From Paenibacillus hamazuiensis (GTDB lineage Bacteria > Bacillota > Bacilli > Paenibacillales > NBRC-103111): a DNA stretch of 64,000 bases. The notes under the pieces were generated by a model. That model did not search any database and was not told where the DNA came from. It was given only the letters and a program-made list of their open reading frames with translations. The stretch covers positions 3,286,001 through 3,350,000 of the forward strand of contig NZ_JALRMO010000001.1 in the NCBI RefSeq assembly GCF_023276405.1, written 5' to 3'. Both the position numbers and the translations under genes were made by a program. Every line of letters starts with the position of its first letter. Within the stretch, counting starts at the first letter, position 1. Shown piece after piece: positions 55,611 to 64,000 of this stretch.

Positions 55611-56769
55611 AAGTAAGCTCTCCTTTCTCTAAGGCAGGAGCCGGGTTAAATTTTGCTGCTGCGGAAAGCTGCGCCTGCCGGGGCAGACTCGGGTTATCCT
55701 GCTTGAACTTGCGGATATTTTCCAGGAAGTCGTCGAAAAGATAACTCGAATCGAACGGTCCCGGCGCGGCTTCCGGGTGGTACTGCACCGAGAAAGCCGA
55801 ATATTTTTTATGGCGCAAGCCTTCGATGGTCCGGTCGTTGTTGTTGATGTGGGTCACTTCCAGCTCGGTGCCGGCAATTGAATCTTCCTTCACCGTGTAG
55901 CCGTGGTTTTGCGATGTGATGTAGCAGCGGCCGCTGAGCAAATCTTTCACCGGATGGTTGCCGCCGCGGTGGCCGAACTTCAGCTTCTCGGTATCCGCTC
56001 CGCAAGCGAGCGCAAACAGCTGATGTCCGAGGCAGATGCCGAAGATCGGGAATTCGCCGAGCAGCTCGCGGATCATTTGGACCGCATGCTGCACATCTTT
56101 CGGGTCCCCCGGGCCGTTGGACAGCAGGATACCGTCCGGAGCCAGACGGCGGATTTGCTCCGCCGTCGTGTCGTGAGGCACGACCACGACATCGCAGCCG
56201 CGCTTCACGAGGTCGCGCAGGATGCCGCTTTTCGCGCCGAAGTCGACGAGCACTACGCGCTCTTTAAAGCCCGGCGAGCTGAATACGCTCTTCGTAGACA
56301 CGCGCGGCACCTGATCGGTCATGAGCGGGCTTGCCTTCATTTGCTCCATCAGCTCCGCCACGGATTTATTCGATGTGGTGAGAATTCCTTTCATTACGCC
56401 GTGGTGGCGAATGCGACGGGTCAGCATACGCGTATCGATTTCGCTGATGCCGATGATGCCGTATTCCTTCAGCAAATTGCCGAGCGAATATTCCGCCCTC
56501 CAGTTGCTGGGCACTTCCTCGTGCCGTCTGACGACAAACCCGTGTATGTAAGGGCGCACGGATTCGAAGTCGTCGCGGGCAATGCCGTAGTTCCCGATCA
56601 GAGGGAAAGTCATCGTAACGATTTGTCCGCAATAGGACGGATCGGACAATACTTCCTGATACCCTGTAATCCCTGTATTAAAAACGACCTCGCCTACCGA
56701 GTCGCCTTCCGCACCAAACGATTTTCCCGTAAACAAAGTGCCGTCTTCCAGCAATAATCTCGCTTGCAT
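55597..56769 (-). CDS. carA: Carbamoyl-phosphate synthase, small subunit
   Basis: 390 residues. N-terminal CPSase domain and C-terminal class I glutamine amidotransferase with nucleophile in FGICLGHQ and the HxE of [10 protein letters not shown]. Supplies ammonia to CarB. It lies between pyrC and carB in the pyr operon. Confidence 0.96.
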
Positions 56770-56793
56770 CGTTATATCAGCTCCTTCGCAGTA

Positions 56794-58092
56794 TCAAGCT
56801 TTCGTTAGTTCGCTATAAACGCTCACGCCGTTAACGATCGTGTGAACGGGCCAGCCTTTAAGCTTCCAGCCGGTAAAAGGCGTATTGCGGCTTTTCGAAG
56901 CGAATTCGGCCGGGTCGACCGCTTTTTCCGTCTCAAGATCGATGATCGTAATATCCGCCGCTTTCCCGCTTTCCAGCGTTCCCCATGGAAGGCCGAACAC
57001 TTGGGCCGGAATTTGCGTCATCCGCTCGACCAAAAATTGCAGCGTCCACTGACCCGTCGCCACGAACTTCGAGTACATCAGCGGAAACGCCGTCTCGAAG
57101 CCGAGAATGCCGAACGGCGCCAGCTGCAGTCCGCGTGCTTTCTCTTCTTCGCTGTGCGGTGCATGGTCAGTGACGATGATATCGATCGTGCCGTCCAGCA
57201 CACCTTCAATGCAGGCTTGTACGTCCCTCGGCGTGCGCAGCGGCGGGTTCATCTTCCAATTCGCGTCCATGCTGTCCGGAATGTCCTCGTCCGACAGCAC
57301 CAAGTGGTGCGGGCACACTTCCGCGGTCACGTTGATGCCGATCTGCTTCGCCTGGCGAATGAGCCGCACCGACTGCTCCGTGCTCACGTGGCACACATGG
57401 TAGTGCACGCCCGTCGCTTCCGCGAGCAGGATATCCCGCCCGACGTGAATCGCTTCGGATTCGTTCGGAATGCCTTTCAGCCCATGTTTTCGGGCAAAAG
57501 CGCCCTCGGACACCGCCGCGCCTTCGACCAGCGTATTGTCCTCGCAGTGCGCGACGATCGGCAGTCCGAGCTTCGCCGCCTCGCGCATCGCGTCCTTCAT
57601 CATCTGCGCGCTTTGCACGCCCACTCCGTCGTCGGTGAAGCCGATCACTCCCGCATCCTTAAGAGCAGCGAAATCGGTCAGCTCGCGGCCGAGCTCGTTT
57701 TTCGTGATGCAGCCGTACGGCAGCACACGCACGACGCCTTCGGTTTCGGCTTTGCCGAGCACGTACTTCACCGTTTCCACCGTGTCGATGACCGGCCTCG
57801 TGTTCGGCATGCAGGCGACAGTGGTGAAGCCGCCTTTCGCCGCAGAACGGGTGCCGGTCGCGATCGTCTCCTTATGTTCGAAGCCGGGCTCACGCAGGTG
57901 AACATGCATGTCGATCAGCCCCGGCGTGACCAGCTTGCCCGCCGCGTCGATCGTTTCGTGCCCTGCTGTATCCGGATGGCCGCTCGCCGCGTCCACAATG
58001 CCGGCAATTTTATCGCCATCGATGAAAATATGCTTTTTTTCCAGCTCGTTGCCGGATTTAATGACGTTAGCGTTTAAGATCCAAATGCCCAT
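56794..58092 (-). CDS. pyrC: Dihydroorotase
   Basis: 432 residues, class I zinc dihydroorotase. Metal ligands in [10 protein letters not shown], catalytic FTDDG(V) and DHAPHS, bridging carbamylated Lys region [11 protein letters not shown]. Cyclises carbamoyl aspartate. AGGAGG precedes ATG 58092; 54 bases separate it from pyrB. Confidence 0.95.
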   Translation of the reverse strand: MGIWILNANVIKSGNELEKKHIFIDGDKIAGIVDAASGHPDTAGHETIDAAGKLVTPGLIDMHVHLREPGFEHKETIATGTRSAAKGGFTTVACMPNTRPVIDTVETVKYVLGKAETEGVVRVLPYGCITKNELGRELTDFAALKDAGVIGFTDDGVGVQSAQMMKDAMREAAKLGLPIVAHCEDNTLVEGAAVSEGAFARKHGLKGIPNESEAIHVGRDILLAEATGVHYHVCHVSTEQSVRLIRQAKQIGINVTAEVCPHHLVLSDEDIPDSMDANWKMNPPLRTPRDVQACIEGVLDGTIDIIVTDHAPHSEEEKARGLQLAPFGILGFETAFPLMYSKFVATGQWTLQFLVERMTQIPAQVFGLPWGTLESGKAADITIIDLETEKAVDPAEFASKSRNTPFTGWKLKGWPVHTIVNGVSVYSELTKA

Positions 58093-58146
58093 GGTTCCCT
58101 CCTGAGAGCTTTTTAGCTTTTTCGAAAAAAGCTTGCTTCGTAAGCT

Positions 58147-59740
<1,594 letters not shown>

Positions 59741-59900
59741 AGGTTCGCACTTAACTGCATGTACGCAAACAGAGGAGGACCTTCGTCGCTTCGCGTACAG
59801 CGGTCCTTCACGGACACGGCTGCACCGGGCAGTCAGTCATTTCCTTCTCGAACACCTTGCCAGCCTCACGGGACTGTCTTTAAAGGTTCTATTCAGCTAA
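59741..59900 (-). promoter_or_regulatory. PyrR-binding leader (anti-antiterminator region)
   Basis: The block AGTCCCGTGAGGCT (59875-59862) matches the PyrR recognition hairpin sequence of Bacillus pyr leaders. Together with the downstream terminator this forms one attenuation switch; only one such site is found in the operon. Confidence 0.85.
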
Positions 59901-59904
59901 AAGG

Positions 59905-59933
59905 ATTATCCCACTTTCGACAAAAGAAGTCAA
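59905..59933 (-). promoter_or_regulatory. Sigma-A promoter of the pyr operon
   Basis: Minus strand TTGACT (59933-59928), 17-base spacer, GATAAT (59910-59905). Confidence 0.8.
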
Positions 59934-59977
59934 CACCATTTTGCTGAAGATTTCCTGTGCGCGGATTCAAGAACGGC

Positions 59978-60006
59978 TTGGAAAACGGAACGCTTTTTGG
60001 TACTAT
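59978..60006 (+). promoter_or_regulatory. Sigma-A promoter of dapH
   Basis: TTGGAA (59978-59983), 17-base spacer, TACTAT (60001-60006), 55 bases before ATG. No lysine riboswitch is seen. Confidence 0.65.
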
Positions 60007-60061
60007 AACTAATGACCATTTTAAAAATCGACACGATATGTGAAAAAAGGAGAATCCCTTC

Positions 60062-60772
60062 ATGTCCGAAATGAACACGATGGAAATTATCAACTTTATT
60101 AAAAACAGCGTGAAAAAGACACCGGTCAAAGTATACATAAAAGGCAACCTGTCCGCGATCGATTTCGGCGCCAATGTGCAGTCGTTCATCTCCGGCGGCA
60201 CCGGCGTGCTGTTCGGCGAGTGGAACGAGATCGGGCCGATCCTGGAAGCAAACAAAGCGAATATCGAAGATTATGTTGTGGAAAACGACCGTCGCAACTC
60301 GGCGATCCCGCTGCTCGACCTGAAAGGAATCAACGCGCGCATCGAGCCGGGCGCGATCATCCGCGATAAGGTGCACATCGGCAACAACGCGATTATCATG
60401 ATGGGTGCGGCGATCAACATCGGCGCCTCGATCGGCGACGGCACGATGATCGACATGAACGTGGTCGTCGGCGGCCGCGTGCAGGTCGGCAACATGTGTC
60501 ACATCGGCGCAGGCTCCGTGCTCGCCGGCGTCATCGAACCGCCGTCCGCTCAACCGGTCGTCATCGAAGACGACGTGCTGATCGGAGCTAATGCAGTTGT
60601 GCTGGAAGGCGTGCGAATCGGCAAAGGCTCCGTCGTTGCGGCAGGCGCCATCGTCACCCAGGACGTTCCGGAATACAGCGTCGTCGTCGGCGCACCGGCG
60701 CGCGTCATCAAGAAAGTGGACGAGAAAACGAAGTCCAAAACGGAAATTTTGCAGGAGCTGCGCCAGCTGTAA
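60062..60772 (+). CDS. dapH: Tetrahydrodipicolinate N-acetyltransferase
   Basis: 236 residues. A left-handed beta-helix hexapeptide acetyltransferase ([34 protein letters not shown]), with the N-terminal DapH domain ([30 protein letters not shown]). Transfers acetyl to tetrahydrodipicolinate, the first step of the acetylated lysine/DAP route. GGAGAAT precedes the ATG. The deacetylase gene follows by 90 bases. Confidence 0.94.
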   Translation: MSEMNTMEIINFIKNSVKKTPVKVYIKGNLSAIDFGANVQSFISGGTGVLFGEWNEIGPILEANKANIEDYVVENDRRNSAIPLLDLKGINARIEPGAIIRDKVHIGNNAIIMMGAAINIGASIGDGTMIDMNVVVGGRVQVGNMCHIGAGSVLAGVIEPPSAQPVVIEDDVLIGANAVVLEGVRIGKGSVVAAGAIVTQDVPEYSVVVGAPARVIKKVDEKTKSKTEILQELRQL

Positions 60773-60861
60773 GCGGCAGGCAGCCCGACATAAAAACACC
60801 CCTATAAGGCCGGAGGATCCCCTCCGGCCCCTACTATATATTCGGAAGGTTGTGGACTGCA

Positions 60862-62004
60862 ATGACACCCGTTGCCTCAGAGAGTCCGTTTGTCCGGCTG
60901 CGCAGGGAGCTTCATCAAATTCCCGAACCCGGCTTCCAGGAGTTCAAAACGCAAGCGCTGCTGCTTGAAACCATCGCCAAGCTGCCTCAGGAGCATATCG
61001 AGGTTCGCACTTGGAAAACCGGCATTATCGTCCGCGTCAAAGGAACCGCCCCAACGAGGCGCTTCGGCTACCGCGCCGACATGGACGGGCTGCCGATCCC
61101 GGAGGAAACATCGTACCCGTTCCGCTCCCAGCATCCGGGTTTTATGCATGCTTGCGGACACGATCTGCATATGGCTATCGGCATGGGAGTATTGAGCTCT
61201 TTTGCCGCAAAACCGATGAAGGATGACTTGATCGTGATCTTCCAACCGGCCGAGGAAGGCCCGGGTGGTGCGCTGCCGATGCTGGAAAGCGAAGAGCTTC
61301 GCGACTGGATGCCGGATCAGATGGTGGCGCTGCACATCGCTCCGGAATATCCGGTCGGCACGATCGCCACGAAGCCGGGCATCTTGTTCGCCAATACGTC
61401 CGAGCTGTTTATCGACCTGACGGGCAAAGGCGGCCACGCTGCATTCCCTCACCTGGCTAACGATATGGTCGTCGCCGCCTCGCAGTTCGTCGGCCAGCTG
61501 CAGACGATCGTCGCTCGCAACATCAACCCGCTTGATCCCGCCGTCATCACGATCGGCAAAATCGAAGGCGGCACAAAGCAAAACATCATCGCCGAAAAAG
61601 CCCGCCTGGAAGGCACCATCCGTACGATGTCGATCGATACGATGAAAAAGATCAAATCGCGCATCGAAGCGCTGGCCAAAGGGCTGGAAGCCGCTTTCGA
61701 ATGCAGGACGGACATCGATTACGGCTCGAATTACTACCAGGTGTACAACAACGAAGCGATCACCGGCGAATTCATGGACTGGGCCCGCGCCCATGGCTCC
61801 ATGCAGGTGATCGAATGCAAGGAAGCGATGACCGGCGAAGATTTCGGCTATTTTCTCGATCGCATCCCCGGCTTCATGTTTTGGCTCGGCGTCGATACAC
61901 CATACGGGCTGCACCACGCCCGCATCGAGCCGAACGATCAGGCGATCGACCCGGCCATTGAGCTCATCACGGGTTACCTGCGCTGGAAATCGGAGCAGCG
62001 ATGA
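60862..62004 (+). CDS. N-acetyldiaminopimelate deacetylase (M20 family)
   Basis: 380 residues, M20 metallopeptidase family. Motifs: [44 protein letters not shown], and [20 protein letters not shown]. It matches B. subtilis YkuR in length and context and should remove acetate from N-acetyl-LL-DAP. ATG 60862 is chosen over TTG 60850 because the GGAAGG site would touch the latter. Its stop overlaps a remnant phosphotransferase gene (ATGA). Confidence 0.9.
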   Translation: MTPVASESPFVRLRRELHQIPEPGFQEFKTQALLLETIAKLPQEHIEVRTWKTGIIVRVKGTAPTRRFGYRADMDGLPIPEETSYPFRSQHPGFMHACGHDLHMAIGMGVLSSFAAKPMKDDLIVIFQPAEEGPGGALPMLESEELRDWMPDQMVALHIAPEYPVGTIATKPGILFANTSELFIDLTGKGGHAAFPHLANDMVVAASQFVGQLQTIVARNINPLDPAVITIGKIEGGTKQNIIAEKARLEGTIRTMSIDTMKKIKSRIEALAKGLEAAFECRTDIDYGSNYYQVYNNEAITGEFMDWARAHGSMQVIECKEAMTGEDFGYFLDRIPGFMFWLGVDTPYGLHHARIEPNDQAIDPAIELITGYLRWKSEQR

Positions 62005-62346
62005 TCAAGGCCGGCTGGGAAAGACTTCAGCCTATCGTTCCGCTGACCCCGGAGCAAATTTCTCATATGCTGGCCCCGCTTTACTCATTCTCTGCCGACC
62101 TGGAATATGCCGTTTCTCTGGGAGGGGGCTTTAGCAACACCAACGCCCGGTTCACTGTTTGAACGTCATTTCATTCGCAGCTACACGGAAGCCGGAGGGC
62201 AGCTGCCCGAACGTTGGCCGATTCTGGCCAAATTAAACGACTTGATCAGCCTCTGCGAGTTGCTGAACCATTCTTCCGGGGCGCCCAACCGGGTACGCGA
62301 TCTCGTGAGGCTGATTCACGGCATTTTACAGGAGTATGATCGTTAA
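62001..62346 (+). pseudogene. Aminoglycoside/choline-kinase-like phosphotransferase remnant with central deletion
   Basis: Frame 1 (62001-62159) encodes [13 protein letters not shown] through LGGGFSNTNARFTV, the N-terminal glycine/SNTN motif of APH-like phosphotransferases, then a TGA. The +1 frame picks up at the same point with LFERHFIRSYTEAGG and continues to 62346 (LNDLISLCELLNHSSG), resembling the C-terminal helices of the same family. The catalytic middle (HxDxxxxN, about 150-200 residues) is missing. ATGA overlap with the deacetylase gene suggests it was once in that operon. A deletion by short homology with frame loss is the simplest reading. Confidence 0.6.
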
Positions 62347-62391
62347 AAAGTAACTATTTTGTTCTCTATCCCGGAAAACGCAAAAACGGAG

Positions 62392-62431
62392 CGCTAACGA
62401 AAACAAAAATTTTCGATAGCGCTCCGTTTTC
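62392..62431. terminator. Long bidirectional terminator
   Basis: AAAACGGAGCGCTA-CGAAAA pairs with TTTTCG-TAGCGCTCCGTTTT, a stem of about 18 bp, after the remnant gene. Confidence 0.85.
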
Positions 62432-62504
62432 CTATCCTGTGCCCGTTTTTCCCGAGTAACGGAAATATACATTCCGCTATTGTTTCCGATTGACGATTTC
62501 CACA

Positions 62505-62552
62505 CAAAAAAACCGCGATACGGCGCTCATAAAGCACCGATTCGCGGTTTTA
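62505..62552 (-). terminator. Terminator of patA
   Basis: AAAACCGCGAATCGGTGC-type stem pairs with the complementary GTATCGCGGTTTT, followed on the minus strand by TTTT, 25 bases after the patA stop. Confidence 0.75.
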
Positions 62553-62576
62553 CTCACATCGCGCCGCTTTTCCGAT

Positions 62577-63743
62577 CTATCGAATCGCCCCGACAAACCG
62601 CTCCAGCCGGTTCATCGCTTCGGCGAGCGATTCCATCGAATACGCATACGAAATGCGGATGAATCCTTCCCCGTACGAGGAGAACGCGTCTCCCGGGACC
62701 ACGGCAACCCGCTCCCGCTCCAGCAGCTTCATCGTAAAATCCATTGAGCTGAGCCTGAACTTGGCGATGCTAGGGAACATATAAAACGCGCCTTCCGGCT
62801 TTTCGACCGGCAGCCCGACTTCGTCCAGACGGCGATGCACGAACTCGCGTCTTTCCCGGTAAGCCTCTTTCATCGGCTCGGCGTCGTCGATCCCGTTCGC
62901 GAGCGCCTCCAGCGCGGCATACTGGCTGACCGAGCTGGCGCACGTTACATTGTATTGGTGCACCTTCACCATATGCTGCGACAAGTAAGCCGGCGCAAAG
63001 GTGAAGCCGATGCGCCACCCGGTCATCGAATGCGACTTGGACAAGCCGTTGATGACGACCGTGCGCTCCCGCATCCCTTCCAGTGAGGCGATCGACCGGT
63101 GCGGTCCGTCGTAGACGAGCTCACTGTAGATCTCGTCCGAAATCACGAAGATCTGCCGATCCTTCAGCAGCTTCGCCATCGCTTGCAGTTCGGCCTCGCC
63201 CATCACCCGCCCCGTCGGGTTCGACGGGTAACACATGACGATGCAGCGCGTGCGCGGCGTAATCGCCTTCGCGAGCTGCTCCGCGGTCAGCTTGAAGCCG
63301 GTTTCCGTCGTGTCGACGTAAACCGGCACGCCTCCGCACAGCCGCACGAGCGGCTCGTAGCCGGGATAGATCGGCCCCGGCAAAATCACCTCGCTGCCCG
63401 GCTCCAGCACCGTGCGCAGCGTGATGTCCAGCGCTTCGCTCGCGCCGGCCGTGACGATAACCTCCTTGTCCGGGTCGTAGGACAATCCGTACTTTTGCTC
63501 CAGAAATGCCGCAGCGGCTCGGCGCAGCTCGATCAGTCCGGGATTGACCGTATACACGGTCTTTCCGGCGTCAATAGCCCGTTTCCCCGCTTCCAAAATA
63601 TGAGCGGGCGTCGGAAAATCCGGCTGCCCGATCGTTAACGTAACGACATCCTCCATCGAAGCGACCATATTCGAAATTTTCCGGATGCCCGATATTTGAA
63701 TGTCTTTCACCTGCCGATTCACTAACGATTCCATCGACGACAT
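62577..63743 (-). CDS. patA: Aminotransferase (N-acetyl-LL-diaminopimelate aminotransferase)
   Basis: 388 residues from ATG 63743, with GGGAGGGG upstream. Class I/II PLP aminotransferase closely following B. subtilis PatA: ISGIRKISNMVA, TLTIGQPDFPTP, VTAGASEALD, LPGPIYPGYEPLV, PSNPTGRVMGEAEL, and PLP Lys in NGLSKSHSMTGWRIGF. It makes N-acetyl-LL-DAP, linking DapH and the deacetylase encoded convergently. The stop is close to the terminator shared by that cluster. Confidence 0.9.
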   Translation of the reverse strand: MSSMESLVNRQVKDIQISGIRKISNMVASMEDVVTLTIGQPDFPTPAHILEAGKRAIDAGKTVYTVNPGLIELRRAAAAFLEQKYGLSYDPDKEVIVTAGASEALDITLRTVLEPGSEVILPGPIYPGYEPLVRLCGGVPVYVDTTETGFKLTAEQLAKAITPRTRCIVMCYPSNPTGRVMGEAELQAMAKLLKDRQIFVISDEIYSELVYDGPHRSIASLEGMRERTVVINGLSKSHSMTGWRIGFTFAPAYLSQHMVKVHQYNVTCASSVSQYAALEALANGIDDAEPMKEAYRERREFVHRRLDEVGLPVEKPEGAFYMFPSIAKFRLSSMDFTMKLLERERVAVVPGDAFSSYGEGFIRISYAYSMESLAEAMNRLERFVGAIR

Positions 63744-63775
63744 GCGTTCCCCTCCCATGCTTATGCAACCGACCG

Positions 63776-64000
63776 CTACTGCTTGCGCAGCACATCCAGC
63801 AGACGTTCCATCTCCGCCGGAAGCGGTGCTTCAAATTGCATGCGCTCCCCGCTTCGCGGATGCGTAAAACCAAGCTCCGCCGCGTGCAGCGCCTGCCCTT
63901 CGACCTCCATCGTAATGCCCTTGCTGCGACCATAGGCCGGATCGCCGACCAGCGGATGCCCGATAAACTTCATATGTACGCGAATTTGATGCGTACGCCC
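63776..64000 (-). CDS. RluA/RluD-family pseudouridine synthase, C-terminal part (right-edge partial)
   Basis: The last 74 residues of a 23S rRNA pseudouridine synthase. GRTHQIRVHMKFIGHPLVGDPAYG is the conserved C-terminal part of the catalytic domain. The frame is open to the end of the window, so the N-terminus and the catalytic Asp lie outside. Only 33 bases separate its stop from the patA start, so they may be co-transcribed. Confidence 0.88.
   Translation of the reverse strand, partial: GRTHQIRVHMKFIGHPLVGDPAYGRSKGITMEVEGQALHAAELGFTHPRSGERMQFEAPLPAEMERLLDVLRKQ

Overview
The window looks like a chromosomal segment of a spore-forming Paenibacillaceae bacterium (Paenibacillus or a close relative). 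The reasons are moderate GC content, strong GGAGG-type ribosome sites, sigma-A promoters, CotF-type coat proteins, several secreted proteins with the copper-amine-oxidase-like stalk domain, Lpl-type sugar uptake genes, a PyrR-attenuated pyr operon, a c-di-AMP riboswitch, and the acetylated diaminopimelate branch (dapH, deacetylase, patA). Genus and species are inferred.

Layout. 1-705: the 5' part of an IS1182-like transposase running off the left edge. 707-10800: mixed housekeeping genes, including a GGDEF/histidine kinase fusion, an NlpC/P60 hydrolase, a PilZ protein, two separately promoted tRNA-Val genes and small proteins. 10857-14905: an ECF sigma factor, its anti-sigma factor and a hydrolase, preceded by an SLH/COG4315/cupredoxin surface protein; the sigma gene and the surface protein gene carry the same ECF-type promoter. 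15123-15404: a tRNA-Leu/Ile2/fMet cluster.

17238-33918 holds two adjacent export operons on the minus strand. The first is GbsR-type regulator, RND pump, adaptor and a large secreted protein. The second is MacB-like ATPase, adaptor, very long FtsX permease, a second ATPase with a C-terminal AbrB-like domain, a solute-binding lipoprotein and another large secreted protein. Both operons end with related secreted proteins of unknown function. The first has a perfect inverted repeat over its promoter, and the second has an ECF-type promoter. I consider this pair the best candidate for an undescribed system.

34046-40566: an NaChBac-type channel with an unusual TFDDWAN filter, coat proteins, a photoproduct-lyase-like radical SAM protein behind a near-consensus SOS box, a c-di-AMP riboswitch followed by a 3D-domain wall protein, and a polysaccharide deacetylase. 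40566-50198: an Lpl-type uptake and catabolic operon (enolase superfamily, Gfo/Idh/MocA, isomerase, permeases, binding protein, 2-hydroxyacid dehydrogenase) divergent from a ROK regulator, with a shared 22-bp repeat in the intergenic region. 50199-50920: noncoding DNA with two repeat families. 50921-59933: the pyr operon pyrR-B-C-carA-carB-F-E, without pyrP, pyrK or pyrD. 60062-64000: dapH, an N-acetyl-DAP deacetylase, a phosphotransferase remnant, patA (convergent) and the 3' part of an RluA-family pseudouridine synthase cut by the right edge.
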